A stretch of 64,000 nt of DNA from Lentilactobacillus kisonensis DSM 19906 = JCM 15041 (GCF_001434135.1 NZ_AZEB01000004.1:80250-144249); one strand, 5' to 3'; positions 24,412 through 33,540 are shown, counted from the first letter of the stretch. Notes: generated from the letters alone by a model not told the origin. Made by a program: numbers and translations.

Positions 24412-26157
24412 TTAATTATTAACTAACTTAGCGATCAGCTTATCCAGCTCATCCACGTACTGTTTCAGTTTTGCATCCACAGCAGCCTGGCTCTTATCGA
24501 CCACTTCAATGTAGAACTTCACTTTTGGCTCGGTTCCAGAAGGCCGAACAGCAACCCAAGTTTCATCATCTAACCAATATTTTAAAACGTTAGACTTAGG
24601 TAATGAAATGACTGACTTGCTGCCATCCTTGTCAGTGAGTTCTGAGGACTGGTAGTCGGCGTGGCTAGTAACCTTGTGGCCGTTAAGTTCAGTTAGCGGA
24701 TTGTTGCGTAACTCTGACATAATGTGGGCCATCTTATCCTTGCCATCGAGGCCGTCAAATTCTTTAGCGATCGTCTTCTCAGCGTAGTAGCCATACTTCT
24801 TGAACATTTCTTGAACGCCGTCGTACAATGTCTTGCCCTGGCTCTTATAGTAGGCAGCCACTTCAGCCAGCAATAGAACAGTCTGAATCGCATCCTTATC
24901 CCGGACAAATGGTTTGATTAAGTAGCCAAAGCTCTCTTCAAAGCCAAATAGGAAAGTGTGATCATGTTCCGTTTCGTAATGGTGAATGGCTTCGGCGATA
25001 AACTTAAACCCAGTCAAAACGTTGTTAGTTGCAACGCCAAATGAAGCTGCAATCTTAACCGCCAAATCAGTTGAAACAATTGATTTAACAATGGTTCCGT
25101 TGGCTGGTAATTCATTGGCATTCTTCTTAGCAGTCAAAATATAGTTCAAAAGCACACTCGCGATTTGGTTACCACTTAATAATTGGTAATTACCGTCAGG
25201 TTGGCGAACTGCGCATCCCAAGCGATCAGCATCCGGATCCGAGGCGATCAACACGTCGGCCTCCACCTTTTTACCGAGTTCCTTGGCTAGGTCAAAAGCC
25301 TGTGGGAATTCGGGATTTGGAAACGGCGTGGTTGGAAATTCAGGGTCAGCGATGGTTTGTTCCGGTACAACGACATAGTTCTTAAAGCCGGCTTCTTCAA
25401 GGGCCCGTCTGGCGATGACTTTTCCAGTTCCGTGAAGTGGCGTATAGACAAATTTCATGTTAGCGCCGACTTTTTTGATGAGGTCTAAGTCAATGTTAAC
25501 CGTTTTGACTTTTGCAAGGTAGGCTTGGTCAACGTCTTCACCAATTAGGTTCATGATCTTAGCTTCCCGGAGTTCCTGTTCGGGGGTCACCTTGATGGCA
25601 AATAAGTCGCTGTTTTTGCGAATGTATGATGTAATTAAATCGGATTCCTTAGGTGGCATCTGACCGCCGTCCTGGCCGTAAATCTTAAAGCCATTGTACT
25701 GCTTTGGGTTATGGCTGGCGGTAATCATGATGCCAGCGTAAGTATGGAGATGGCGGACCGCAAAGGATAGTTCTGGGGTAGGGCGGATATCGTCAAAGAC
25801 AAAGGTGGGAATGTGATGATAACCCAATACCTTAGCGGATTCATGGGCAAATTCCTTTGAGTGGTAACGTGAATCAAAACTGATGGCGACCCCGCGCTTT
25901 CGAGTGGCTTCATCCAACGTATCCATAAATGAAGCGAGCCCTTCTGCGGCTTGACGGACGGTGAAAATATTCATCCGATTCGTACCGGCACCGAGAATTC
26001 CCCGCATTCCGGCAGTACCAAATGATAGGAACGTGCCAAATGCATCTTCTTGTTTATCTGAATCAGTTTTCATTTGATCTAAATCAAGCAAAATATCTGC
26101 TGGTAAATGAGCTTGTTGCTGCCATTGCTGGTAAACAGCTTCAATTGTGTCTTTCAC
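24412..26157 (-). CDS. pgcA: Alpha-phosphoglucomutase (phosphohexomutase family)
   Basis: 581 aa. Interconverts glucose-1-P and glucose-6-P, linking glycolysis with UDP-glucose for wall polymers. Catalytic serine in TASHNPKQYNG (Ser148), Mg2+ loop DPDADRLG (about 308-315), sugar loop GFEESFGY and phosphate-binding RPSGTEPK near the C-terminus. GTG start at 26157, with GGGAGGG upstream. It is transcribed from a consensus promoter at 26315-26343, so hairpin copy 12 is in its 5' leader. Divergent from a LacI-type regulator. Confidence 0.95.
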   Translation of the reverse strand: MKDTIEAVYQQWQQQAHLPADILLDLDQMKTDSDKQEDAFGTFLSFGTAGMRGILGAGTNRMNIFTVRQAAEGLASFMDTLDEATRKRGVAISFDSRYHSKEFAHESAKVLGYHHIPTFVFDDIRPTPELSFAVRHLHTYAGIMITASHNPKQYNGFKIYGQDGGQMPPKESDLITSYIRKNSDLFAIKVTPEQELREAKIMNLIGEDVDQAYLAKVKTVNIDLDLIKKVGANMKFVYTPLHGTGKVIARRALEEAGFKNYVVVPEQTIADPEFPTTPFPNPEFPQAFDLAKELGKKVEADVLIASDPDADRLGCAVRQPDGNYQLLSGNQIASVLLNYILTAKKNANELPANGTIVKSIVSTDLAVKIAASFGVATNNVLTGFKFIAEAIHHYETEHDHTFLFGFEESFGYLIKPFVRDKDAIQTVLLLAEVAAYYKSQGKTLYDGVQEMFKKYGYYAEKTIAKEFDGLDGKDKMAHIMSELRNNPLTELNGHKVTSHADYQSSELTDKDGSKSVISLPKSNVLKYWLDDETWVAVRPSGTEPKVKFYIEVVDKSQAAVDAKLKQYVDELDKLIAKLVNN

Positions 26158-26180
26158 GACATGACCCTCCCTGGTTAATA

Positions 26181-26299
26181 AGTGAGCAGATCCAAGCGGT
26201 TAGAAGTCTGCACAGAAGTTCTTGCCAACAGAAATTACTTTTTTAAAGATTTTTGTTGGTGGTACTTGTGAGCAGACTTTTACTCAGAAGAGCAATCCT
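26181..26299 (+). repeat. Hairpin element, copy 12 (degenerate, in the pgcA leader)
   Basis: Starts AGTGAGCAGATCCAAGC 23 bases upstream of the pgcA start codon. AGTCTGC pairs with GCAGACT and CCAACAG with TTGTTGG, but the right end is eroded (AGAGCAATCCTT). Confidence 0.7.
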
Positions 26300-26314
26300 T
26301 TATAATTCAATTTC

Positions 26315-26343
26315 ATTATAGAAATTAGTTGGGCTAACGTCAA
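26315..26343 (-). promoter_or_regulatory. pgcA promoter
   Basis: On the minus strand TTGACG, 17-base spacer, TATAAT. The transcript would start near 26308, about 150 bases before the GTG. Confidence 0.75.
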
Positions 26344-26383
26344 CAAGTTTACTACCCAAAAACGTTAATATAACGGAATATCC

Positions 26384-26412
26384 TTGACTTATCAAGGCAA
26401 ACAAAAGATAAT
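26384..26412 (+). promoter_or_regulatory. Promoter of the LacI-type regulator
   Basis: TTGACT, 17-base spacer, GATAAT. The start point would fall on the adjacent operator, fitting autoregulation. The leader of about 310 bases then contains two hairpin elements. Confidence 0.7.
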
Positions 26413-26415
26413 TAT

Positions 26416-26433
26416 TTTAGTAAATTAACTAAA
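26416..26433. promoter_or_regulatory. LacI-family operator-like palindrome
   Basis: TTTAGT-AAATTA-ACTAAA, perfect 6-bp arms, next to the regulator promoter and 73 bp upstream of the pgcA -35. Probably bound by the regulator encoded here; inferred. Confidence 0.55.
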
Positions 26434-26469
26434 TTTATTCGTAGTCAATTAAATTGAGAATTATTTTGA

Positions 26470-26589
26470 GGACAGCTGCGCAAAGCAGAAACTTCCACAT
26501 AAGCACCTCTGACAAAAATCCCCCAAAACCAGGGATTTCTGTCAGAGGAGACTTATGTTCCAGTTTCTAAGCGCTTTGCTTCGCTCACT
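26470..26589 (-). repeat. Hairpin element, copy 13 (leader of the LacI-type gene)
   Basis: In element orientation AGTGAGCGAAGCAAAGC ... GCAGCTGTCCTC. Arm CCTCTGACAG pairs with CTGTCAGAGG-type complement; GAAACTG/AGTTTC and the outer CAAAGC/GCTTTG are intact. Confidence 0.88.
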
Positions 26590-26595
26590 GATTTG

Positions 26596-26714
26596 AGGAC
26601 AGCTACGTCAGGCAGAAACTTCCATATAAGCACCTTGGTCAAAAATCCCAAAACCAGGGATTTCTAACCAAGGAGACTTATATTCCAGTTTCTAACCGCC
26701 TGACTTCGCTCACT
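26596..26714 (-). repeat. Hairpin element, copy 14 (leader of the LacI-type gene)
   Basis: In element orientation AGTGAGCGAAGTCAGGC ... GTAGCTGTCCTC. Outer block TCAGGC/GCCTGA, arm CCTTGG/CCAAGG. The AGTGAG end lies 15 bases before the regulator ATG, touching its AGGAAGG ribosome site. Confidence 0.88.
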
Positions 26715-26728
26715 AGGAAGGTGAAATT

Positions 26729-27754
26729 ATGGCAACCATTAAAGATATTGCACATAAGGCTGGCGTTTCTATTACAACGGTTTCCCGCGTGCTTAATTAT
26801 GATAAGTCGCTTTCGGTTAGTGACTTGACCCGCAAAAAGATTTTTCAGGCTGCAGAAGACTTGGATTATACCAAAAAGCACCGGGTTAATACCGCTAAAG
26901 ACAGTATTGCCGTCGTTCAGTGGTACACCGAACAGCAGGAATTAGATGACTTGTACTACTTGTCGATTCGAATGGGCGCCGAGAAAATGGCGGACCAGCT
27001 CCACTACAAGGTTAAGCGTTACTTTGCCGGCGACTCATTATCTGACATTGATGAAGACGTCAAAGCAATTATCGCAATTGGCAAGTTCAGCGACCAACAG
27101 ATTCAGACAATGCAAAAGGGAAATCGTAACGTTGTCTTTGTGGATTTTGATACCCTGGCTAAGGGATATGACTGCGTTGTGACTGATTTTGATAATGCCA
27201 CCAAATCCGTGTTAGCTGATTTCATCGGTAATGGCTTAAAACGGATTGGGATGCTTTCCGGCGTTGAGTACACTAACGATCATCGCTTGAAAATTGTGGA
27301 CCCCCGGCTGGAAGTCTTCCGAAATTATTTGGAGAAACAGGGGCTGTACGATTCCCAAAACGTTTTCGTTGGGGATTATACCTTGCAGTCGGCATACGAT
27401 TTGGTTAATCAGGCACTCAAAAAGGGCCATCAATTCCCGAACGCCCTGTTTGTTGCAAACGATGCCATGGCGGTGGGGGCATTGAAGGCCCTTCATGAAA
27501 ATAACGTGATGGTTCCTGATGATGTGAGCCTCGTCAGCTTCAACGATACGGCGGTTGCTAAGTACGTCATCCCCGCGTTGACGGCAGTGAAAGTCAATAC
27601 TGGGATGATGGGTGAGATGGCGATGCGGCTGCTGGACCAATTGAATATGACAACTAGTGAAGAAGAAAACCGGACACCCCAAAAAGTCGTTGTCGGCAAC
27701 CGACTGGTTAAGCGTGAAAGTAGCCTTAACCAAGCAGGTAAGTCACCCCGGTAG
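26729..27754 (+). CDS. LacI/GalR-family transcriptional regulator
   Basis: 341 aa. HTH at residues 1-25 (TIKDIAHKAGVSITTVSRVL), hinge near 50, then a periplasmic-binding-protein-like effector domain (VFVDFDTLAKG, RIGMLSG, PNALFVANDAMAVGAL). It probably senses a sugar; the galactose or beta-galactoside group is a guess. It has its own promoter and operator and is divergent from pgcA. Its 3' end overlaps the convergent degV-like gene by 29 bases. Confidence 0.9.
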   Translation: MATIKDIAHKAGVSITTVSRVLNYDKSLSVSDLTRKKIFQAAEDLDYTKKHRVNTAKDSIAVVQWYTEQQELDDLYYLSIRMGAEKMADQLHYKVKRYFAGDSLSDIDEDVKAIIAIGKFSDQQIQTMQKGNRNVVFVDFDTLAKGYDCVVTDFDNATKSVLADFIGNGLKRIGMLSGVEYTNDHRLKIVDPRLEVFRNYLEKQGLYDSQNVFVGDYTLQSAYDLVNQALKKGHQFPNALFVANDAMAVGALKALHENNVMVPDDVSLVSFNDTAVAKYVIPALTAVKVNTGMMGEMAMRLLDQLNMTTSEEENRTPQKVVVGNRLVKRESSLNQAGKSPR

Positions 27755-28565
27755 ATTCTGGGCCAATAAAGGTTGCCATCTCGGGATTCGTAGCGACAAT
27801 CGAGATTGGAACGAAGGGAAATTCCTGCGTCAGCATGTCATACAGGAACCGAGCCCGGCTATCGCTACCTGAATGTAAAATGGATAACCTGACGATGCAT
27901 TGGTTATGCATTTCGGCTAATCGCGTTTCCCAGAATTTATTAATCAGCTCTTCTTTTCGACTGCGGGTGACGAAGGAAAAATCGTTGTTTGCAAACGCCA
28001 GAATATACGAAACGTTTAGCTGTTTATCAACCATCCCCCTGATTTTACCGATGATCTTACGGTTAACCAGCTGGGGATTGTTTTGGACGGAGAAGAAAAT
28101 TTGGGTGCGTTGCCTAATCTGGGTTAGTTGATCGGCAATCGCCGTCACTGACTTCCCTCTGGCAATAGCCTTAGCGGCAGCTAACACTTGATAGGCGAGC
28201 CCCGCGGCGGTGACTTCGCTATTGATGACGGTGATATCACTGGTGGACTGCTCGGCGGCGATGGCGGCATTCCGATACGTACTGGTCAGCTTATCACTTA
28301 GATGGATCGAGATGATTTGGCTACCATCTTTACCCAGCTCATCATAAGCTGCAACTAATTCAGGAACGGTGATGTCACCAATGGTTGGCTTCACCGTGCA
28401 TTTGTCAAATAGCTGCAGAAATTTTTCACTCGTGATTTTATTGACGTAACCAAATAATTTACCATCTATCAAAATTGGTGGATTCAAAACTTTGATACCA
28501 TAGTTATGAACGTCCGCAGGAGATAGATGAACGGCTGAATCGGTTACGATTTTAATTGACTTCAT
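27726..28565 (-). CDS. DegV family protein, second paralogue
   Basis: 279 aa, FakB-like fatty-acid-binding fold: TDSAVHLSP loop, TVKPTIGDITV, ISIHLSDKLTSTYRNA and INSEVTAAGLAY. AGGGGTGATT precedes the ATG. Divergent from the 102-aa gene and overlapping the lacI-type gene tail-to-tail. It differs enough from the paralogue at 17014 to expect different acyl-chain preference. Confidence 0.9.
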   Translation of the reverse strand: MKSIKIVTDSAVHLSPADVHNYGIKVLNPPILIDGKLFGYVNKITSEKFLQLFDKCTVKPTIGDITVPELVAAYDELGKDGSQIISIHLSDKLTSTYRNAAIAAEQSTSDITVINSEVTAAGLAYQVLAAAKAIARGKSVTAIADQLTQIRQRTQIFFSVQNNPQLVNRKIIGKIRGMVDKQLNVSYILAFANNDFSFVTRSRKEELINKFWETRLAEMHNQCIVRLSILHSGSDSRARFLYDMLTQEFPFVPISIVATNPEMATFIGPESTGVTYLLG

Positions 28566-28705
28566 TGAATCACCCCTTGCTTGTTATCCTCATACTATTT
28601 AATTGTATATGAAGAAATGGCTGATGGGTGGGATTTTGATAATTATTAGGAATAAGTTCTAACTTCACAATTATCTTATGTAAATTGAGAAAGGAATGAT
28701 GATTT

Positions 28706-29014
28706 GTGAAAGGTAAGTACGAGGTGTCTCAATACATTGGCGTGCCGCTAGAAACGGACGATTCAGGAAATTACCAAATTAAAACTGATGAGCAGGGTGA
28801 CTTTAAGCTCCATAGTTGGCGGACCGGTAAGCATACCAAAGGAAAGTTCAAGAAAATTGGTCAGATATTCATTACCGAAAATAATTTGATGGTTGCTATT
28901 GTGAAGGTTCATCCAGTTGCGTTTAAAGATCGCCATGAGTTCACACCGTTGCAGCGGTTTACCAGTGAGATGGTAAACGATGAATTGATTAAGCGGGCAG
29001 CTGAGAAGCTGTAG
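28706..29014 (+). CDS. Hypothetical protein, 102 aa
   Basis: Not recognised. Cytosolic and basic, with a beta-rich middle (KKIGQIFITENNLMVAIVKVHPV). GTG start with AAAGGAATGATG upstream. Single gene between the divergent degV-like gene and the S53 protease gene. Confidence 0.7.
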   Translation: MKGKYEVSQYIGVPLETDDSGNYQIKTDEQGDFKLHSWRTGKHTKGKFKKIGQIFITENNLMVAIVKVHPVAFKDRHEFTPLQRFTSEMVNDELIKRAAEKL

Positions 29015-29142
29015 TGCCGCTTCTTTTAGTGTATCCAATTGATAATTATTAGTCGTTAAGGGCATTTGGAAGGTTAAATGAGGGTAATCAAATCCTGAGA
29101 TTGCTATAATAAGATTATCTTGAATGGAAAAGAGTGATTATT

Positions 29143-31059
29143 TTGAGGGGAAAGCAACTAATCATTACCGCCCTAAGTGGGTTGTTCGTTTTTGGGGTTG
29201 GGATTACAACGGCGATGAGGCCTGCGCAAGCGGCGGCGGAGAAAGCCGTTGTCAACGTTGCCTTTAAGCCAAGCAGTGAAACAGGGTTGACCAATTACGT
29301 CTACGACACGGTGGATCCAACTAGTGCCAATTTTCATCAATACTTATCACCAAGTGAATTTGCCAGTAAATTTGGGCAGTCAGATAGTTATATCAACTCT
29401 TTCAAGAACTACCTAAAGTCATATCATGTTCGCGCCTCCGCGTATCCTGGTAATCTATCACTGAAATTAACGGCAACACCGGCCAACATGCGACGGGCAT
29501 TTAAGGCTAAATATGTCTCGTCTCAAAAAGAGGTCACGACTAGTTATAAGTTACCGGCAAAACTTTCATCAAAGGTGGTGGCGGTCATTGGCTTATACGT
29601 CAAAGCTCCTGCTAAAAAGGCGGTTAACAAGAAAACGCCTAAGAAGGCTACTAAAAAAGTGGCTACCCATAAAAAAGCGGCAATAACCGCTGCTACGAGT
29701 GTTGATGTACCAACCGCTGATGCTAAGCCAAATACAAGCCTGGTAGGGAACGCGTTTTCCAAAAAATACGGAGCAGCGAAATTCGCCAATGCTTATCAAT
29801 TGAATGCTCTGTATAATAAGGGGCTTCAAGGCCAGGGTCAACGGATTGGAATTATTAGTGCCAGTGACGTTCGCGATAGTGATCTGGTAACTTATTGGAA
29901 ACAAGCTGGGGTCAACGATGATTTGAGTAGAGTTCACCATATTTATACCGTTGATTCGAAAGCACAAGCTCAAAAGGAAATGAACTTAGTCTTGAACTCA
30001 CCACAAATGGAAGCCAGCATTGATGTTCAATCGGCTTCAGCGGTTGCGCCACAGGCCGACATTGATCTGTACGTTGGCGACGTGGCAGGAACTGAGGCGA
30101 CATCAACGTCATCCCATTATGGCACGTTCATGACGGCTATTTCTGATAATCAGGATAAGCAATTATCGACTAGTTTTGCACCAGGCGTTGAGGTGGCTGC
30201 TGATTGGAATGATCCCAGTGCCACAATGAAGCAGTACAGCCATGCTTTTAATTTAATGCTTGAACAAGCTGCGGCTCAAGGGATTACTGTCTTCCGGGCA
30301 AGCGGTGATAATGGGCCAACGGTAAAGCCTAGTCCAAAAGAAAATCATCCAATGTCGACGTCGCCGTACCAAGTGCTGGTTGGGGGCACAACGTTGCCTT
30401 ATCAGAAAATCATTAATAATAAGGTGATGACGGTTTCTAAAGAACGTGCTTGGGGTGACACTTATTCAGCGAGTCCTACTGATATCAAACATGGCATCTT
30501 TGGCGGCAGTGGTGGTGGTTTTTCAGCTTTGAACCCAACCCCACGTTACCAACAAGGGGTCCCTGGGGTTAATACGTTTAGGGCGGTTAATGACTTAACT
30601 TACCAGCAGGGCAAATTTGTTCGGACTAAGGACCCGCACATCATTCTGGGAACGGGTAATTCTCGTAATATTCCAGATGTAGCGGGGAATGCGGATCTAC
30701 GAACGGGTTACGCGATCTTTGTGTCTGGTAATAAGGTTTCATTGAAGGCAAAGACCCATCAGATTATTAAAACACCAGTTAAAATGTGGCTAGTTGATGG
30801 TGGGACGAGTTACACCTCACCACAAATGGCGGGGGCGAATGCGGTCATGAACAGTGGCCGCCAAACGCCGATCGGTTTTTGGAACCCACAGATTTATAAG
30901 TTTGCTCAAGAAGGAGACAGCCCATTTACGGTGTTGGACAGTGCTGATAATAACAACAACCTGTACTATACTGGTCAACCCGGGAAGTTATATAACCAAG
31001 CAACTGGGTTGGGAACGATTAATTTTGAGAAGCTGAATGAGAAGTTTGGTAGGGATTGA
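29143..31059 (+). CDS. Secreted S53 (sedolisin/kumamolisin) peptidase
   Basis: 638 aa from TTG 29143 (AAAGAG 8 bases upstream; GTG 29134 overlaps the ribosome site). Signal peptide to about residue 33 (RPAQA-A). Pro-kumamolisin activation domain about 35-165 (DPTSANFHQYLSPSEFASKFG), then a Lys/Ala-rich linker (KAPAKKAVNKKTPKKATKK), then the catalytic domain. Triad read as E290/D294 (MEASIDV) and S556 (DGGTSYTSP), with the oxyanion Asp D389 in ASGDNG. C-terminal LGTINFEKL. The prodomain implies acid-triggered activation. The usual SGTS is GGTS here. Confidence 0.9.
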   Translation: MRGKQLIITALSGLFVFGVGITTAMRPAQAAAEKAVVNVAFKPSSETGLTNYVYDTVDPTSANFHQYLSPSEFASKFGQSDSYINSFKNYLKSYHVRASAYPGNLSLKLTATPANMRRAFKAKYVSSQKEVTTSYKLPAKLSSKVVAVIGLYVKAPAKKAVNKKTPKKATKKVATHKKAAITAATSVDVPTADAKPNTSLVGNAFSKKYGAAKFANAYQLNALYNKGLQGQGQRIGIISASDVRDSDLVTYWKQAGVNDDLSRVHHIYTVDSKAQAQKEMNLVLNSPQMEASIDVQSASAVAPQADIDLYVGDVAGTEATSTSSHYGTFMTAISDNQDKQLSTSFAPGVEVAADWNDPSATMKQYSHAFNLMLEQAAAQGITVFRASGDNGPTVKPSPKENHPMSTSPYQVLVGGTTLPYQKIINNKVMTVSKERAWGDTYSASPTDIKHGIFGGSGGGFSALNPTPRYQQGVPGVNTFRAVNDLTYQQGKFVRTKDPHIILGTGNSRNIPDVAGNADLRTGYAIFVSGNKVSLKAKTHQIIKTPVKMWLVDGGTSYTSPQMAGANAVMNSGRQTPIGFWNPQIYKFAQEGDSPFTVLDSADNNNNLYYTGQPGKLYNQATGLGTINFEKLNEKFGRD

Positions 31060-31125
31060 CGAGCAATGGTGATGTGATCCTAATAAAAATAACATCAAAA
31101 GTGCTTGGTATAAGAGTTTAAAAAG

Positions 31126-31168
31126 CAGCGCAATCATTCGTAGTTGTGGAATGGTGGCGCTGTTTGTT
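31126..31168 (+). terminator. Terminator of the S53 peptidase gene
   Basis: CAGCGC/GCGCTG outer stem with an inner CATTC/GAATG extension, followed by TTTGTTTG. Confidence 0.75.
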
Positions 31169-31322
31169 TGGAATGGGAGAATTAGGGGGCATTTTAAGGT
31201 GATTTGGAAGTAGGCATTTTGTATTTAGTGATCGACATTTCTTTGCAGGATTAGTTGATGGAAGTCTATATGTGCTTGTGTTGGTCATGGTTACTTGGTG
31301 GTTGTTCTATTTATATGTAGAT

Positions 31323-31443
31323 TAGGACCGCTCCGCAAAGCAGAAGTCTGCGCCTAAGCTACCTCCCTCAAAAATCCCAAGCCCGGGGATTTCTGAGGGA
31401 GGCAACTTAGGCTCCGACTTCTAATCGCTTTGCTCCGCTCACT
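31323..31443 (-). repeat. Hairpin element, copy 15
   Basis: In element orientation AGTGAGCGGAGCAAAGC ... GGAGCGGTCCTA. Arm CCTCCCTC/GAGGGAGG, CCTAAG/CTTAGG, GAAGTC/GACTTC. Its AGTGAG end faces the 73-aa gene, with only the palindromic terminator between. Confidence 0.9.
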
Positions 31444-31457
31444 TGACACCTTCGCAA

Positions 31458-31507
31458 CTCTACAAAAAAGATCTTTACGCATTTGCGTAAAGATCTTTTT
31501 TGTAGAG
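31458..31507. terminator. 50-bp perfect palindrome, bidirectional terminator
   Basis: 24-bp perfectly paired arms around a TT loop (CTCTACAAAAAAGATC... and its complement). An A-run in one arm and a T-run in the other allow termination on either strand, mainly for the 73-aa gene. The rest of the gap 31060-31514 holds the S53 terminator and element 15. Confidence 0.85.
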
Positions 31508-31514
31508 CCGAAGG

Positions 31515-31736
31515 CTACTTTTTGAGTAACTTTTCAGCATCAGCTGTAATGTCGTCAGTCGACATATTCATGTATGGCTCCATGTCTTTTTCAGTCTTCA
31601 TGGTGTCATGATCATTCTTTTCCATGTAATAATCCCATAAAGCATCTCGTACTGGAAGTTTACTATCGCTCCAATCGAAAGCCTCATTCATTTTTTTGTT
31701 TAATAATGGGGATTCTGCACCGGGTTCTTCTGCCAT
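31515..31736 (-). CDS. Small acidic protein, 73 aa
   Basis: Conserved-looking cytosolic protein of unknown role. It is Asp/Glu-rich (EKNDHDTMKTEKDMEPYM) with a short basic end. AAAGGAGG lies 8 bases before the ATG. Palindromic terminator directly downstream; monocistronic. Confidence 0.78.
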   Translation of the reverse strand: MAEEPGAESPLLNKKMNEAFDWSDSKLPVRDALWDYYMEKNDHDTMKTEKDMEPYMNMSTDDITADAEKLLKK

Positions 31737-31822
31737 AAGTAACTACCTCCTTTATTGTTCTATAACCATTATAGTTCAAATTTTAATTTTGGGCTAAAAA
31801 TTGTTGCAGAAATGTAAATTGT

Positions 31823-32203
31823 TTACTTGGCTGGTTCAATTTTCATGATCCAGTTGACCTTTGGATCTGGTGTGTTCAGCCGGTCAATGTCCTCGCCAAT
31901 TGTGACGTTACGGGCGATCACCCTGCCCGATACCGGTGATTTGAGCGTCTCCACCGACTTATCGCCCTCAATGTCCAAAAGGTCGTCATCGGTTTCGATA
32001 ATTTTTAATTGGGTTGGGAAATCAGCAAAGGTGATCTTGCCGATTTGTTGGTAGACTGATTCGTCGATTCCCAACAGGTAGTCGCCGTTTTCGGTTTTCG
32101 CATACCAGACACCGTCCTTGACCTTTTCGTCAGTTAATTTGGATGCTGGGTGACGGTTAAATAGATTTAAAAATTTTTGCCAAATTGAAACTGTTTTCAT
32201 CAT
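31823..32203 (-). CDS. gcvH: GcvH-like lipoyl carrier protein
   Basis: 126 aa. Biotinyl/lipoyl hammerhead fold; the lipoylation loop EGDKSVETLKSPVSG places Lys82 where GcvH has ESVKAASD. No P-, T- or L-protein genes of the glycine cleavage system are nearby, so this is more likely a stand-alone lipoyl carrier or relay, as in other lactobacilli and streptococci. Divergent from lplA with 80 bases between the start codons, suggesting joint control. GAGGCGAGA precedes the ATG. Confidence 0.85.
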   Translation of the reverse strand: MMKTVSIWQKFLNLFNRHPASKLTDEKVKDGVWYAKTENGDYLLGIDESVYQQIGKITFADFPTQLKIIETDDDLLDIEGDKSVETLKSPVSGRVIARNVTIGEDIDRLNTPDPKVNWIMKIEPAK

Positions 32204-32283
32204 TATCTCGCCTCGGTATTGTTTACCTAAATTATAACGTATAATGAGGAATATACGTAGGATTCTGCAGGAGGGATAGCCTG

Positions 32284-33297
32284 ATGTATTTAATCGATAT
32301 TTCTAGAAATGGGCAACCCAGTTACGATGCCCGGGTTAATCAGTCGCTGGACAACTATTTTGTGAATGACCTCAAGCTGCCGGGACACGGGTTCATGTTT
32401 TACGTTAACCAGCCGTCAGTCATCATCGGCCGCAATCAAAATGTCTGGGCGGAAGTCGATATTGACTACCTGCATGAGCACAATATCCAGCTGGTCAGGC
32501 GGACATCCGGCGGTGGCGCGGTCTATCACGACATGGGCAACTTTATCTTTGAGAATATTTTGACGGATAACGCTGACGACTTTGGCGACTACGGTCATTT
32601 TGCTGAACCGATACTGAGGGCGTTGCGTAAACTTGGAATGGATGTTCAGATGAAGACGAACAGCAGCGATCTGATCTTGGATGGTAAAAAATGGTCAGGG
32701 ATGACCATGTTCAAGAGTGGTTCTGGCTTAGCGGCTGGCGGCACGATTATGTACGATTTAAATATTGAAAATGCCAAGCAGGTATTGACAGAGGATCGGT
32801 TAGAAAGCCAAAAAGGGCTGGGGGTCCGCTCTAAACGGAGCCCGATCGTTAATTTGAAAGATTATTTGCCGACGGGGATGACGATGGCCGACTTCCACGA
32901 GTATCTGTTGAAGGAACTTTTTTCGGTGAAATCCCTGGATGAGATTGAAACCTATCATATGACCGCCGCCGATTGGCAGAAGATTGATGAGCGCCTAGCG
33001 GAGACGTATGGGACGGATGCTTGGAATTACGGGCACAATCCTGGTTACTATGACTATGCGGACACGGAACTGGCAGCTGGCAAGCTGGGGATGAATTGGA
33101 CGGTTGAGGATGGGAAATTGGTGCACCTCAAGTTCAACCCGTTTTTCAAGGTGGTTGGCGACTTGAAAACGATCGAAATGAGCCTAATTGGTAAGAGATT
33201 AAGTAGTTGGACGATTAATCGGGCAGTGAAGAAAGCGAAGTTAAAAAATATTGATAACAATATTCTAATTGAATTTATGGGAAATCTCTTAAAGTAA
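32284..33297 (+). CDS. lplA: Lipoate-protein ligase A
   Basis: 337 aa. Activates lipoate with ATP and attaches it to carrier lysines. RRTSGGGAVYHDMGN is the adenylate-binding loop, LDGKKWSGMTMF carries the conserved Lys. The C-terminal accessory domain (about 250-337) is present. AGGAGGGA lies before the ATG. Divergent partner of the GcvH-like gene, its likely substrate. Confidence 0.93.
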   Translation: MYLIDISRNGQPSYDARVNQSLDNYFVNDLKLPGHGFMFYVNQPSVIIGRNQNVWAEVDIDYLHEHNIQLVRRTSGGGAVYHDMGNFIFENILTDNADDFGDYGHFAEPILRALRKLGMDVQMKTNSSDLILDGKKWSGMTMFKSGSGLAAGGTIMYDLNIENAKQVLTEDRLESQKGLGVRSKRSPIVNLKDYLPTGMTMADFHEYLLKELFSVKSLDEIETYHMTAADWQKIDERLAETYGTDAWNYGHNPGYYDYADTELAAGKLGMNWTVEDGKLVHLKFNPFFKVVGDLKTIEMSLIGKRLSSWTINRAVKKAKLKNIDNNILIEFMGNLLK

Positions 33298-33322
33298 GAA
33301 CCCAAAATTAAAATAACAAGTT

Positions 33323-33352
33323 ACGCCATTCACTAATTGGATGGCGTTTTTA
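33323..33352 (+). terminator. Terminator of lplA
   Basis: ACGCCAT/ATGGCGT stem with TTTTT. A related hairpin (AATGCCATTC...GAATGGCATT) follows the adhesin gene at 42128-42160, consistent with duplication of the whole block. Confidence 0.8.
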
Positions 33353-33423
33353 TGTAGCTTCAATTTTAATTAAGAAAAAGGCCTTCCAAGCCTGATATTA
33401 CCCTTCATGAATAAATATCGCAG

Positions 33424-33540
33424 GATTCAATTAGCGAATATGAAAGTTCATAATTTCTTTTAAAAATAGCCAAACTTTCCTGATAATCTTATTGCATAGA
33501 TAAGATGAGGGTAATCATAGCGAATGACGGAGGAAAAATC
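33424..33540 (+). repeat. Adhesin promoter region, duplicated at 42237-42345
   Basis: The two upstream regions share AATATGAAAGTTCATA, then AAAATAGCCAAACTTT and the CGGAGGAA ribosome site, with scattered differences. The duplication covers promoter and N-terminal coding sequence. Confidence 0.8.

Noticed and set aside
29544..29973. Antisense ORFs inside the S53 gene and many within the adhesin gene
   Set aside because: They are shadows of strongly coding frames with no ribosome sites.
33505..33540. Earlier ATG for the giant adhesin
   Set aside because: It would put 12 residues before the signal peptide and the ribosome site would be inside the gene.
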